A stretch of 64,000 nucleotides of DNA from Shewanella holmiensis (GCF_025370255.1 NZ_JAMTCD010000017.1:1-64000), one strand, 5' to 3'; positions 27,241 through 37,108 are shown, counted from the stretch's first letter. Numbers and translations are program-made. Notes: generated by a model from the letters alone, not told the origin.

Positions 27241-28392
27241 ATGATGTTTGTCATAATCGAACAACAGAACTTAATTAATTTGTCATCTTCTCCTGCTGTC
27301 GCAATTCAATATCGTGTTGCCTCAATAAATTTATTTAATTTTATTGCGCCACCGAATGCCTATTACGATTTTGAAAACATTTATAGTGCGCAACAATGGC
27401 AAAAAAAGTGCGCCTGGCTCAGTGATTTTTTGATGGAAAATCAACCTGACATCATTGGATTTCAAGAAGTGTTTAGTCCCGAGGAGTTGCAGGCGTTATT
27501 GCGACCATTAGGCTACGTGCATTTTGCAGTATTGGATGAACCACAGGTAGAAAGTGATTATGTTTATCGTCATCCTGTGGTGGCATTAGCGTCACGTTAT
27601 CCTATCATTGAAATGGCCAATGTGGCTGTGGATGACGCAGCTTGTGAAGCGTTAGGGCTAGCTCAGTTTCAATTTAGCCGCCAACCTTTGCGCGCGACTA
27701 TTGACCTACCCCTATTTGGTCCCTGTGATTGCTATGTGATTCATTTAAAATCAAAACGCAGTGGTTTTGATAAAGAGGATTTAGCCCATTCAGGCTCTTC
27801 AGGTGCGGCTGATTTTATCGCAAGGCAAGTACTAGGGCGTTGGGCATCCAGTTTACAACGAGGAAACGAAGCAACATTGTTGTGCCATCAAATGCTAGTT
27901 AGACGTCATTTGAAAGGTCATCCATTCATTTTAATGGGCGATTTTAATGATAAATTACACAGTGATTTACTGGCAGCATTTCATCAAAATTTACGGGTTT
28001 ATCGAAGTGATATTGAAGACAAACAGTTGGCGGGTTTAAGTGAGCAGCAATTATTTGCCGAATTAAATCAATGTCGTCTTTATGATAGTTATGAGTTACA
28101 TAAAGCGACAACCAAATGTAATGTCAGTTTGGCTTCCGATGAAGATGAGTCGACAAGCTTTACTGATAACCCCATCGTTAGCTCAAGACAAGCAACCCAT
28201 TATTATGGAAGTGAAGGGTCGGTGTTAGATTATATTTTGGTTTCAAGTGAGTTTGACCCTAAACAATTGAAAAACTTAGCTCACATCGAACATTATCAAA
28301 CCTTTGACCGACATCTAGTTCGACCTGATTTTGAGCGTGACAGTGACAGTACAGATCATGCCCCTATTATGATGACATTTAGTTTACGTTAG
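27241..28392 (+). CDS. Endonuclease/exonuclease/phosphatase family protein
   Basis: The 383-residue protein (ATG 27241; AAGG nine bases upstream) has the metal-dependent EEP fold: VASINLFNF, IIGFQEVF (catalytic Glu), DCYVIHLKSKR, LMGDFNDKLHSD and, at the end, DSTDHAPIMMTFSL. A long insertion (about residues 230-330) carries YGSEGSVLDYILVSSEF. The substrate could be nucleic acid or a phosphoester of lipid or sugar; it is not predictable. No signal peptide is evident. It is convergent with the prepilin gene. Confidence 0.85.
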   Translation: MMFVIIEQQNLINLSSSPAVAIQYRVASINLFNFIAPPNAYYDFENIYSAQQWQKKCAWLSDFLMENQPDIIGFQEVFSPEELQALLRPLGYVHFAVLDEPQVESDYVYRHPVVALASRYPIIEMANVAVDDAACEALGLAQFQFSRQPLRATIDLPLFGPCDCYVIHLKSKRSGFDKEDLAHSGSSGAADFIARQVLGRWASSLQRGNEATLLCHQMLVRRHLKGHPFILMGDFNDKLHSDLLAAFHQNLRVYRSDIEDKQLAGLSEQQLFAELNQCRLYDSYELHKATTKCNVSLASDEDESTSFTDNPIVSSRQATHYYGSEGSVLDYILVSSEFDPKQLKNLAHIEHYQTFDRHLVRPDFERDSDSTDHAPIMMTFSLR

Positions 28393-28584
28393 TCGTTTTG
28401 GCCGATATCTTTATTTAACCTCGCATGATTATCATGATTGTTTTTTGTATGGCCTAAAGCAGATATTTTTGTTACTTGGTCATAAAGGTGTTTTCACTGG
28501 CGTCAGAATGTTATTTCTGAAGCGATAAAAATAGCTTTTTGCGACTTGTTAATGAAAGTAAATGAGGCTATTAAATGAAGAAGA

Positions 28585-29145
28585 CTAACCTAATGTCGCT
28601 TTACGTATTTCAGTTTTTCCCGTACCAGGGTAATAACGTAATTGCCAGTTTTCTTGACCTTTTGCTGTATCATCAGCGATATAATTGTAATAACAATAAG
28701 TACCAGGGTTGGCAACTTCTCCACCCATGTACCAATAGATGATGTCATTACCTGCAGTAAATGAAGCGTCGTTATGCATAGCTAGTGTAAAGTCATTATC
28801 CAGTAAACCATTCCAAATATTAGCACAATCATCACCATTGAGTTGTGTCCCTTCATTGCTAGACGCTTCAGTATCTTCACCCAAAGGGAAACCTGTCACG
28901 GTTGAATCAATATTTCCCGCGCCAAAACAAGCTAAGTTTTTTACATAACCCTGTGCACCATTGGCTGACCAACAATTGTGATACAAACCCACGGCACTGG
29001 AAAAAGAAGCGAAAGTAGATTGAGCAACACTATCATGCGCATCTTGAGATAAATTAATAAAGCGAGGTAATGCTAATACCGACATAATACCGAGAATGAT
29101 AATAATGGTAACCAATTCGATTAATGTAAAACCTTTTGCATTCAT
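28585..29145 (-). CDS. Type IV prepilin-like protein (orphan pilin)
   Basis: The N-terminus MNAKGFTLIELVTIIIILGIMSVLALPRF is a textbook prepilin: cleavage after Gly by the PilD peptidase, methylated Phe, Glu at +5 and a hydrophobic helix. The 186-residue product resembles the MshA type pilins in size. The C-terminal domain has six cysteines (HNCW, LACFG, DDCAN, TYCYYN) and an aromatic-rich end. No other pilus gene is adjacent, so it must use machinery encoded elsewhere (Msh or Pil) or act as a minor pilin. Start has a weak AGGTTA site upstream. Confidence 0.85.
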   Translation of the reverse strand: MNAKGFTLIELVTIIIILGIMSVLALPRFINLSQDAHDSVAQSTFASFSSAVGLYHNCWSANGAQGYVKNLACFGAGNIDSTVTGFPLGEDTEASSNEGTQLNGDDCANIWNGLLDNDFTLAMHNDASFTAGNDIIYWYMGGEVANPGTYCYYNYIADDTAKGQENWQLRYYPGTGKTEIRKATLG

Positions 29146-29561
29146 AATTTTAACCTAAAAAATGTGACGTCAAATTGTATACTGTATACGCACCAATTTC
29201 TAGTAAGCTCAAGTTTTAAATCTCTGAAATGAGAGTTATATCAAATGAATATGTTATGGGCAGTGTCATTGGTTGTGTTACATTTTTGTGCAGACGTTGT
29301 CGTTTATAGGTTCCGCGCAGACCTAGACACCGTCTAAAAAATAACTAGGTAGCAAGAGGTGGTTCGTTCGAGTGATATTGTCAACTTTGTGCTGTTATTC
29401 ACTTACGAATTTACCCTTTAACGACATCGTTAATCTACTAAAGGCGTTATTTCGAGGGGATAATTCCAGTGGCATTCACAGAGTCTATTAAGCCAGAATG
29501 AAAATTAAATAAGGCTCACGAACATCATTTAGTTGTGATGAGCGAAGGTTTTTTATTAGTG

Positions 29562-29605
29562 TTAATGCAAGATAGCCAGCCATTGTGCTGGCTATCTTGC
29601 ATTAA
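29562..29605. repeat. Perfect 19-bp inverted repeat downstream of the M1 peptidase gene
   Basis: Bases 29562-29580 and 29587-29605 are exact reverse complements around CATTGT. It lies 11 bases after the minus-strand M1 peptidase stop. Neither side has a real T run, so it may act as an mRNA 3' stabilising hairpin rather than a typical terminator. The rest of the stretch 29146-29561 shows no gene. Confidence 0.8.
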
Positions 29606-29616
29606 GATTGATAAGC

Positions 29617-32268
29617 CTAGCGGCTTATTTGCTGTTTAATGTTAATGCAGCGATACTCGTTTTGTCGGGTTTCTAGTAACGCGCGGCGAGTTAATTTAGA
29701 CAATCCTGTTTGGGTATTGAGCACCTGATCTATCATGGAAATATTATCAGTTGAACAAGCCTGTGGGATCAAAGCCTGAGTATAGCTGCGCATAAATACC
29801 GGCCCTTTTTTATCAAGCTCTATTAGCTCTGCTAAACGTTGTTCGGCAGTTGCTGCGCTAAGTAAGTTTTGCTCTGAAGGGTATAAATTAAACATGGCTA
29901 CCCTTAACTTAGAAAATGGTACAGCTTCGTTGTGGGCGATTGTATTCAACCATTGGCGCTTTAATTGTGTTTGTGGCCGAATAACCTCAGCAGCCAATGC
30001 CGCTTTTTCACCTGAATCTGATTTGTCCTTGGCTTTTTCTTGCATCAATAGGATATGGGCGTTGCCGTAATCAAAACGGTTAAGTTGTTTGATAATATCC
30101 CAACGCAGGTCTTGATCTAAGCTTAAGCCTCGTATTGTCGATTTTCCTGTCAATAATTGTTCAAGGTGAGACAAGGATGCTGATTGTGATGAAAAGTGTA
30201 TGTATGCGGCAAACCATCGACGTTGAAAATCGCTGTTTTGATGATGTTCCATTGCCATGCGTAAGCTCATTTGGCTTAATGCTCGGCTGACTTTATCATT
30301 GTATTGCTTGTGGGCTGGCTGCATTAAATCCAGCATTGTTTTTGCTCGATATAGGTTTGAAATCACCTGACCTAAAATGGTGTAATCTTGCTCAAGCGGT
30401 GCGTTAATCAACGCCACATTGATAAAGTCGTTCAGCGGTGCCTGTCCTTCAACTACGCTGTCCCACATACTTTGCCATAGCATTGAACGCAGTAATGGAT
30501 CATGCACTTTGTTCAGTGATTGCTTAGCGGTATTCATTGAGCGCTTATCAAGGTTTACTTTCACAAAGCCCCAATCATCCAAGTTTGGATACACTAAATC
30601 TGGGCAAGCTTCACCTACCAATTCTGGTACTTCAGTATACTCGCCTTTGTAGGTAACAATGGCTGTTTGGTGGTTATCTAAGCCATGACGGCGTTGATAA
30701 AGTAAGCCAATTTTTACTTTTTGCTGACGCAATGTTGGAAACTCATCACTAACAGGACGTTGCACGAGTTGAAATTCACTTATTACCCCATTAGTACACA
30801 TATACTCGGCTTGAATACTATTAACCCCAGCTTTGTATAACCATTCTTGGGTCCATTGTCTGAGGTCTACATTACTGGCTTTAGCTAAGCTGCCAATAAA
30901 GTCGTCTAACTCAGCATTTTGATAACTAAATTGGGTCAAATACTGCCTTACACCTTGTCGGAATGTTTCTTCACCGAGCAAGTGGCGTAACTGCTTTAAG
31001 GTCGATGCCCCTTTTTGGTAGGTGATGGCATCTATGTTATCAAACGCATTTTGCGTGGTCGCAACGGGCACTTCTATCGGGTGAGTGGTCACCAGTGAGT
31101 CTAGTTCGTAAGCGCGTTGTTTACCTGAGGCATAAAAAGTGCGCCAGGCGTGGCTGAATTCAGTCGCTTCAGCAGTAGCAAGTGTGCCCATGAAGGCTGC
31201 AAAGCTTTCATTCAGCCACAAGCCATTCCACCATTTCATGGTGACTAAGTCCCCAAACCACTGATGTGCCATTTCATGCATGATCACGCCAGCTAAGCGC
31301 TCTTTTTGCGAGGCTGTCATTTTGGCATTGAACAGAAATTTATCTTCAGCGAAGGTAATGGCTGCGGCATTTTCCATTGCGCCATATAAAAAGTCAGGTA
31401 CTAAGACTTGATCGTACTTTTTGAATGGATAAGGAATACCAAAATAGCGGTCGAAGAAATAAAGGCCTTGTTTGGTATAGTTAAACCAGTCTTCTGGCGT
31501 CACTTGCTCGGTCACGGATTGGCGAGCAAAAAGGCGCATTGGATAGGGGCCGCTATCATCTTGCCAGACATGGTAAGGGCCTGCATGCAGTGAGAAATTA
31601 TATGGGCTTAGTTTTGGTGATGCAGGAAAAGTCCAAATATTATTATTGCCGTTAGGGCTAATGCTAGATTCACGCATTGCGCTAATGACTTGCCAGTCTT
31701 TAGGCGCTTGAACTGTTAATTCAAAAGTGGCTTTTAAATCAGGTTGATCAAATACCGCAAACATTTGCTGGGCAGCAGCGGGTTCAAAATGTGAGTAAAG
31801 GTAGACTTTGCCATCAACAGGATCGACAAATCTGTGCAAACCTTCTCCATTAGTGCTGTGTTCCCGGGTAAACTCAATCTCAATACTGTTTGTGCCCGAC
31901 TGCAACAAAGATGGGCTTAAGGTAATATAACTGCCGTTGTAGTTAGGGTAAATTTTAGTCCCATTTACTAGCATGGATAAAATATTGGCTTTGTTTAAAT
32001 CTAAAGTGAGGTTTTTAGCCGTGCCTGTTAGGTCAAAGTTGACGGTTGATTTGGCTCTAAATTGACTTTGTTCACTGAGAAAAAACGTCAGTTGATAATC
32101 GACATTACTGATCACTCTAGCCCGTTCACTTGCTTGAAATTGGCTGATATAAGGTGAATTATCTCTTTGGCTAGCCGTGGTGGAAGAGGTACTGTTACAG
32201 CCTGATAGGGTGGAGGCCAATAAGCCGATACCGGCCAGTGTTAATATCGAAGAGTGTAGCGATTTCAC
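29617..32268 (-). CDS. M1 family zinc aminopeptidase lipoprotein
   Basis: The 883-residue protein has a lipoprotein signal with lipobox LSGC (Cys24), then the M1 beta domain, the exopeptidase motif GAMEN (residues 296-300) and the zinc site HEMAHQW with the second Glu 18 residues on (H331, H335, E354), followed by the long helical C-terminal domain. It therefore should cleave N-terminal residues from peptides at the outer membrane or periplasm, unlike cytosolic PepN. Length is typical of Ala-aminopeptidases of this type. The gene is single; a terminator of lpoB lies just upstream. Confidence 0.93.
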   Translation of the reverse strand: MKSLHSSILTLAGIGLLASTLSGCNSTSSTTASQRDNSPYISQFQASERARVISNVDYQLTFFLSEQSQFRAKSTVNFDLTGTAKNLTLDLNKANILSMLVNGTKIYPNYNGSYITLSPSLLQSGTNSIEIEFTREHSTNGEGLHRFVDPVDGKVYLYSHFEPAAAQQMFAVFDQPDLKATFELTVQAPKDWQVISAMRESSISPNGNNNIWTFPASPKLSPYNFSLHAGPYHVWQDDSGPYPMRLFARQSVTEQVTPEDWFNYTKQGLYFFDRYFGIPYPFKKYDQVLVPDFLYGAMENAAAITFAEDKFLFNAKMTASQKERLAGVIMHEMAHQWFGDLVTMKWWNGLWLNESFAAFMGTLATAEATEFSHAWRTFYASGKQRAYELDSLVTTHPIEVPVATTQNAFDNIDAITYQKGASTLKQLRHLLGEETFRQGVRQYLTQFSYQNAELDDFIGSLAKASNVDLRQWTQEWLYKAGVNSIQAEYMCTNGVISEFQLVQRPVSDEFPTLRQQKVKIGLLYQRRHGLDNHQTAIVTYKGEYTEVPELVGEACPDLVYPNLDDWGFVKVNLDKRSMNTAKQSLNKVHDPLLRSMLWQSMWDSVVEGQAPLNDFINVALINAPLEQDYTILGQVISNLYRAKTMLDLMQPAHKQYNDKVSRALSQMSLRMAMEHHQNSDFQRRWFAAYIHFSSQSASLSHLEQLLTGKSTIRGLSLDQDLRWDIIKQLNRFDYGNAHILLMQEKAKDKSDSGEKAALAAEVIRPQTQLKRQWLNTIAHNEAVPFSKLRVAMFNLYPSEQNLLSAATAEQRLAELIELDKKGPVFMRSYTQALIPQACSTDNISMIDQVLNTQTGLSKLTRRALLETRQNEYRCINIKQQISR

Positions 32269-32309
32269 GTAAGTGTTCCCTTACTGCGGTATTGAAAGTC
32301 GTTAAAACA

Positions 32310-32336
32310 TAAAAAGCCGACACGAATGTCGGCTTA
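32310..32336 (-). terminator. Terminator of the lpoB operon
   Basis: A nine-base-pair stem (32314-32322 with 32327-32335) closes on CGAA; on the minus strand a T run follows (TTTTTA). It separates lpoB from the downstream peptidase gene. Confidence 0.85.
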
Positions 32337-32355
32337 AAAAATGATAGTGGGTATT

Positions 32356-32949
32356 TTACATACCTAAAAACGATTTAGACTTAGATTTACGGATTTCTTT
32401 TTCATCAGACCACTCAATTAAGCCTGTTTCTAAATCCATTAAGCGCATGGTCATTTTGTAGTATACATCTGTGGTACTGCCATCTTGCTTGACGATGCTA
32501 GATAAATTGCCGTAAAGCATGTATTGCGCACCAATTTGGCGGCCAAATTTAATGGCGGTGGTGGGGTCAACCATGCCGGCATTGTTTTGGTAATCTAATT
32601 GTTTACGCACAGAATCCACTTTAGTCATATCAATAAAGCGGAATTTACCTGAGCGTAATAGTTTGTTGCTGATTGAATCGGTTACAGATTCAGTATCGAT
32701 ATGTTCAGAGGTTTTATTCTTAATTTTATCGACAAAAATGATTGGGCGATCATTTTGCGTCATGGCAACCACGGGTGGGAAGGTCAACATGCTATCAACC
32801 ATTTTGGCGGTAATGGCTTGTAAATCGGAAGAACCAAAGTTCTCATTAACGGTTTCGACTTCAGTGGCATCGCCGTATTCTACTTTCGATTGACATGCAG
32901 CAAGACCTAGCACGGCAGCAAGAACAAATATTAGTTTCATTGGTTTCAT
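32356..32949 (-). CDS. lpoB: Penicillin-binding protein activator LpoB
   Basis: LpoB is an outer-membrane lipoprotein that reaches through the periplasm to activate PBP1b. The 197-residue product starts at ATG 32949 (GGAATT upstream); the signal ends LGLAAC with acyl Cys. The mature domain matches the family: PPVVAMTQNDRPIIFVDKIKNKT, DYQNNAGMVDPTTAIKFGRQ, GAQYMLYGNLSSIVKQDGS and MRLMDLETGLIEWSDEKEIRK. The disordered linker seen in E. coli is short here. It is the last gene of a five-gene minus-strand run. Confidence 0.9.
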   Translation of the reverse strand: MKPMKLIFVLAAVLGLAACQSKVEYGDATEVETVNENFGSSDLQAITAKMVDSMLTFPPVVAMTQNDRPIIFVDKIKNKTSEHIDTESVTDSISNKLLRSGKFRFIDMTKVDSVRKQLDYQNNAGMVDPTTAIKFGRQIGAQYMLYGNLSSIVKQDGSTTDVYYKMTMRLMDLETGLIEWSDEKEIRKSKSKSFLGM

Positions 32950-32976
32950 AATCAATTCCATTAGTTGATAGTGCAA

Positions 32977-34368
32977 TTACAGGATTATTGAATAAAAACG
33001 GGTACGATTACCAGTGTCTATAATCCAAATTAATGTGGTTTTGTCAGCTTTTACTTCAATTTTGGTATTTTGTGCGTTGCCTAAGCTGATGTCATATTGG
33101 CCCTGGTCAACGTATTGTCTGGCAATTTGAGCCTGTTGAGGCAAGGTTAACCAGCTTCTGCGATCCGCTTGTTCAGTTATCACGTTAAAAATTTGCATCG
33201 CGATAGCGCCGGCATCAATTTGATCATTTCGACGCTTACTGTCACTTCTTACACTTTGGGCCATTTCTGCTTTAGCATATACCCGCAGCGCTTGTCTTAC
33301 CAAGGCCGCTGGTAAATCTTCTTTTAAGGCATTGATTGCAAGTGCATCAATATTGGCAATGGGTTGTGCTTTTAACACAGTACCTAGCCCTTGTACTGTT
33401 GCAGGAGCAGCTTGCCGCCCAGATGATTGATATGTTGCTAGCGAAATAGTTTGCCAGTTGCCATCAATGGTAAAAGGTACGGTTAGGCTTTGTTTTTCAG
33501 GTACAAAACCACGCTCTATTAACATGACTACTTGTCCTTGACCCGCTTTGGCTAATTGGGCGTCCCCCCAGCGACGTTTGAATTCATCATATTGTGGCAT
33601 GGATAATTGTTTTGCAAGTCGCACTAAATCTTGCTGCAAGTAATGATTATTCGGGGATATTTGGGCCGCTTTTCGATAATCAATGAAGGCATCATTGGGT
33701 TGGCCGAGTAATTCATAAAGCAACCCCGTGGTGTAATAACTGTAAGCATTTAAAAATGAACTGGTGACAGTACCGGCAGTTTTCCCCAGTTTATTCACTT
33801 CGGCATCAATGGTGCCATTTGCCATTGCTTGTACAGACTTTTGCGATTTTTGATAGCGAGCTTGCTCACTAGCTTGTAACTCATTACTGCGCCTGACTTC
33901 AACCATTGCGCCTTGCGCATCTGCGGCAAATAAATAATTAAGCGCTTGATATTGATGCAGCATGATCCGCTCATAGCCCGGGCCGCGATAGGGAATAGCA
34001 TTATCATTAAGCAGTAAGCTGCTGGCTTTTGCTCCCATATCTGAAACGCTAACCTTCGCCTGATCATCGAAGGCTTTATACGCTGCAATGGCTTGTTCGT
34101 AGTAGGTTTTACTTTTATCAAACTGGCCATTAATTTGCGCCATTCGCCCCGATTCCTGAGCATACAGCAGGCCGTCATTTGAGGTGATTTCTTTAGCTAT
34201 TGCATCAAGGTTAACGTTAGCCGTTGGGCTATTTAATTGCTGTTTATAGGGGGCGATTTGTGAAGGGTAACTGATAAAGATACTGTTAAATGCGCAGCCT
34301 GATAAGGTCAAACACATCAATAAACTGATAATGGTTGAGCGAGGGAGCAAGTTAATTCGCAGTTTCAT
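32977..34368 (-). CDS. COG3014 family TPR-like lipoprotein
   Basis: This 463-residue protein is exported (lipobox LSGC, then AFNSIF) and belongs to the COG3014 family, which is often found next to lpoB in gammaproteobacteria (family knowledge). The middle is helical and TPR-like: YYEQAIAAYKAFDDQAKVSV, LLYELLGQPNDAFIDYRKAAQISPN; the second half is a beta-rich domain with VMLIERGFVPEKQSLTVPF. It probably works with LpoB at the envelope; its biochemical role is not known. It is preceded by the deformylase gene by 49 bases and followed by lpoB after 27. Confidence 0.85.
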   Translation of the reverse strand: MKLRINLLPRSTIISLLMCLTLSGCAFNSIFISYPSQIAPYKQQLNSPTANVNLDAIAKEITSNDGLLYAQESGRMAQINGQFDKSKTYYEQAIAAYKAFDDQAKVSVSDMGAKASSLLLNDNAIPYRGPGYERIMLHQYQALNYLFAADAQGAMVEVRRSNELQASEQARYQKSQKSVQAMANGTIDAEVNKLGKTAGTVTSSFLNAYSYYTTGLLYELLGQPNDAFIDYRKAAQISPNNHYLQQDLVRLAKQLSMPQYDEFKRRWGDAQLAKAGQGQVVMLIERGFVPEKQSLTVPFTIDGNWQTISLATYQSSGRQAAPATVQGLGTVLKAQPIANIDALAINALKEDLPAALVRQALRVYAKAEMAQSVRSDSKRRNDQIDAGAIAMQIFNVITEQADRRSWLTLPQQAQIARQYVDQGQYDISLGNAQNTKIEVKADKTTLIWIIDTGNRTRFYSIIL

Positions 34369-34417
34369 TCATTATCACCTTTGGACCCTTGCCGATGGAG
34401 TGCTATAAATACCGAAA

Positions 34418-34930
34418 TTAGTTAACCGTATCAGGTCGTTGTTGTTCAGGCATGTTGCTGCGCTCAAGTAAGGTTATACCTTGAATATGGTCAAATTCAT
34501 GCTGAAAAATACGCGCAACAAACCCAACGAGTATGTCAGAGATTAAATTACCATTTAGATCATGGTATTGCACCTTTATCTGCGCATGCCGCCATATTTT
34601 TACCCTTTGATCAGGAATCGATAAACAGCCTTCTTCAGCAAGTTCCATTTGTGTTGAGGTTTCTAGAATACGTGGATTGATCACTACAACTGGGCGCATA
34701 TTTGGGGCGTCGGGGTAGCGTGGGTTCGGTCTTGATGCCATGATAAACATGGCGGCAGAACTAAACACCTGTGGTGCGGCAATACCCACTCCATTAGCTG
34801 CCAACATAGTGGTAAGCATATCATCAGCAAGTGATTGAATGGAAACATCAAACACAGTAACAGCTTGTGCATGTTGGGCTAATATTTTTTCGCCAACAGT
34901 GGCAATAGGCAAAACCGCTGAGTTTGACAT
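34418..34930 (-). CDS. Peptide deformylase (second, Def-like)
   Basis: Deformylases remove formyl groups from nascent N-terminal Met. All three motifs are present: GVGIAAPQ (residues 47-54), EEGCLS with the metal ligand Cys102, and QHEFDH with His144, Glu145 and His148. ATG 34930 has AGGGAA upstream, giving 170 residues. The sequence around motif 2 has a 12-residue loop (FIMASRPNPRYPDAPN) longer than in the housekeeping Def, which normally lies in an operon with fmt. This copy instead lies between slyX and the COG3014 lipoprotein gene, so it is likely an auxiliary enzyme; an altered specificity is conceivable. Confidence 0.9.
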   Translation of the reverse strand: MSNSAVLPIATVGEKILAQHAQAVTVFDVSIQSLADDMLTTMLAANGVGIAAPQVFSSAAMFIMASRPNPRYPDAPNMRPVVVINPRILETSTQMELAEEGCLSIPDQRVKIWRHAQIKVQYHDLNGNLISDILVGFVARIFQHEFDHIQGITLLERSNMPEQQRPDTVN

Positions 34931-34967
34931 GATCATTCCCTTTTGAAACACCTAAAAATGGCAGGTT

Positions 34968-35180
34968 TTAATAATGTGGCGGTGGCGTTTCATCGGCTTG
35001 GCTGGCCATATTGCTAGGTTCAATAGCTTGCAATCTACTCACCATTAGCATGATTTGATGCTGCTGACGTGCGACCAGATCGTTAAGTTTGATCACTTCT
35101 TGGTTTAATTCTTCTAAGGTAATTTCTTGAAATGACATTTTTGTTTCTAAGTCATCAATTTTGGCTAACAGCTGTTCCAT
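34968..35180 (-). CDS. slyX: SlyX family protein
   Basis: A 70-residue coiled-coil protein: [20 protein letters not shown] is the family start, followed by [19 protein letters not shown] and a Pro-rich C-terminus PPPHY, typical of SlyX. The start at 35180 has GAGG five bases upstream; longer starts are unlikely. Function of SlyX is not defined. In gammaproteobacteria it often neighbours slyD or an FKBP gene; here fkpA lies divergently one gene away. Confidence 0.92.
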   Translation of the reverse strand: MEQLLAKIDDLETKMSFQEITLEELNQEVIKLNDLVARQQHQIMLMVSRLQAIEPSNMASQADETPPPHY

Positions 35181-35200
35181 CAAAACCTCGTAAATAACAT

Positions 35201-36154
35201 TTATAATTGCCAAGTTTCTAATAAACCTTGGCTGCTCACACTGCTGACCGTTTGGGGTGTGGGCTGGGTAACAGAGTATACTACAGCACCTCTATTTTGG
35301 CTGTTTTTAGTCACTTGAACTTGCCATCTTTTTATTCGCTCGCCTGAGCTAACTTGCCACAAAAACACTTCCTTAGACGGTGTTCCCGTGAGTATTTGCG
35401 TGTTTTTATTCACAAACCGGGCAGTAGAGAAGTTCATTTGGCGACGATATATGGCTAGTTTACTAACTGATTCACTTGTCGATGACAGCCAAATAGCTGC
35501 ATTCCCAGTAATGTCTCCGGCAAAACTCAATTTACCATCGCCGCTAAGAGCTACTTTGGTTATGCGTGAACTGAGCTGCCATTGTTGTAATGGTTGTCCT
35601 GTTTGGGTTTGCCATAATCTAATTTGACCATCATTGCCGCCACTTAATGCGACCAAGCCATCATCAGAAATTGCCACACTATTAACTTTTTCTTGATGGC
35701 CTAAGAATTGAATCAAGCCTTGGTTATTGGGTTTTAGCGACATGACCGAACCATCAGCTAAGCCTACTAATGCATGGCCATTACTAGCCACGGCAACACT
35801 TTGAGCATATGACGGCAGGGTCCACCAACCGACAGACTGGCCTGTTGCTAAATCCCACAGTGCCAGTGAGTCACTCGAAAGCGTCGCGGCATAAGCACTA
35901 TTATTAGCAATCGCGGTATCAAATACATTACTGCTATTTGTTGCGCCATGTATCCAATGGTATTTGATGCTGTTTTCTGTCAATGACCATAGCTGCACGC
36001 CATTGTTAGCTGTGCTAATAAGCGCATATTGACCATCTTGAGATAATGTGGCGCTATACGTCGCGTCAGAGGTTAATACCACAGAGTGGTCGGCATTAGG
36101 GTGGCAGGCAAACAAAAAAAACGAGCAAAAAAACATCAGTAAAACGCGATACAT
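35201..36154 (-). CDS. WD40 repeat lipoprotein-like protein
   Basis: The 317-residue product (ATG 36154; AAGGAG seven bases upstream) has a signal peptide ending LFACHPNAD, likely a lipoprotein, and seven beta-propeller blades with WD-type sequences such as [32 protein letters not shown] and [11 protein letters not shown]. It is therefore a single extracytoplasmic propeller. Bacterial WD40 proteins act as binding platforms; the partner is unknown. It heads the minus-strand run that continues with slyX, divergent from fkpA. Confidence 0.85.
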   Translation of the reverse strand: MYRVLLMFFCSFFLFACHPNADHSVVLTSDATYSATLSQDGQYALISTANNGVQLWSLTENSIKYHWIHGATNSSNVFDTAIANNSAYAATLSSDSLALWDLATGQSVGWWTLPSYAQSVAVASNGHALVGLADGSVMSLKPNNQGLIQFLGHQEKVNSVAISDDGLVALSGGNDGQIRLWQTQTGQPLQQWQLSSRITKVALSGDGKLSFAGDITGNAAIWLSSTSESVSKLAIYRRQMNFSTARFVNKNTQILTGTPSKEVFLWQVSSGERIKRWQVQVTKNSQNRGAVVYSVTQPTPQTVSSVSSQGLLETWQL

Positions 36155-36308
36155 GAACTTGCTCCTTAAAAAGTTGTCCATAAGGACTCAACCCAATGGT
36201 ATATCACAAATAGTTAGTATAAAGTGGCCTACTAACATTAGCCTAATTGTCTTAGAACAGACAGTCATGTGCTTATTGTAACCACTTAAGGATGCTGAGG
36301 AAGCTTTA

Positions 36309-37061
36309 ATGAAATCAATTTACAAATTATCGTTAGTTGCATTGGCCGTTGTTGGTCTTTCTGCATGTAACCAAGAAGAAGCTGTAGCGAAAAAAGTTGA
36401 GCTAACAACTGAAGCTCAAAAAGAAGCTTACAGTGTTGGTGCGTCTATCGGTAAGTACATGTCTGGTCATATCAAAGAACAAGAAGAATTAGGATTTGCT
36501 GTTGACCGTTCATTGATTATTCAAGGATTCAGTGATGGTTTAGCCGATACAACTGACCTAACTGAAGAAGAAATGCAAACCGTATTACAAGGTTTAGACA
36601 AAAAATTAAACGACAAACGTTTAGAGCAAGCTGAAACATTAGCGGCTAAAGCGGTTGAAGAAGGTCAAAAATTCTTAAGTGACAATAAAGCAAAAGAAGG
36701 CGTTGTTACCACTGAGTCTGGCTTACAGTATGAAGTATTAACTGCTGGCGAAGGTGATAAGCCTGCTGCAGAAGATACTGTAGAAGTGCATTACCGTGGT
36801 ACGTTAACCGATGGTACTGAGTTTGATAGCTCTTATGCTCGTGGCGAACCAGCTAAGTTTCCACTGAATCGCGTTATTCCAGGCTGGACCGAAGGCGTAC
36901 AGTTAATGAATGTTGGGGCTAAGTATAAGTTTGTTATCCCAGCTGAATTAGCTTACGGCGATCGTGATACTGGTACTATTCCTGCTAACTCAACGTTAGT
37001 GTTTGAAGTCGAATTACTGTCAATTGAAAAAGCGGTTGCTGTTGAAGCGCCTGCAAAATAA
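36309..37061 (+). CDS. fkpA: FKBP-type peptidyl-prolyl isomerase FkpA
   Basis: FkpA is a periplasmic prolyl isomerase and chaperone. The 250-residue product has a signal with a lipobox-like LSAC, a helical dimerisation domain (about 30-125; LTTEAQKEAYSVGASIGKYMS, EEMQTVLQGLDKKLNDKR) and an FKBP domain (about 130-240) with VEVHYRGTLTDGTEFDSSYARG, PGWTEGVQLM and AYGDR. The Cys at the cleavage site suggests membrane anchorage, unlike soluble E. coli FkpA; SAC-N is ambiguous. It is followed by a terminator. Confidence 0.92.
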   Translation: MKSIYKLSLVALAVVGLSACNQEEAVAKKVELTTEAQKEAYSVGASIGKYMSGHIKEQEELGFAVDRSLIIQGFSDGLADTTDLTEEEMQTVLQGLDKKLNDKRLEQAETLAAKAVEEGQKFLSDNKAKEGVVTTESGLQYEVLTAGEGDKPAAEDTVEVHYRGTLTDGTEFDSSYARGEPAKFPLNRVIPGWTEGVQLMNVGAKYKFVIPAELAYGDRDTGTIPANSTLVFEVELLSIEKAVAVEAPAK

Positions 37062-37079
37062 TTAACTTTGATACTAATG

Positions 37080-37108
37080 AAAAAGGGCGCAGATAGCGCC
37101 CTTTTTTA
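37080..37108. terminator. Terminator between fkpA and zntB
   Basis: AAAAGGGCGC pairs with GCGCCCTTTT (37081-37090 with 37096-37105) around AGATA; A-rich and T-rich flanks let it act both ways. Confidence 0.9.
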
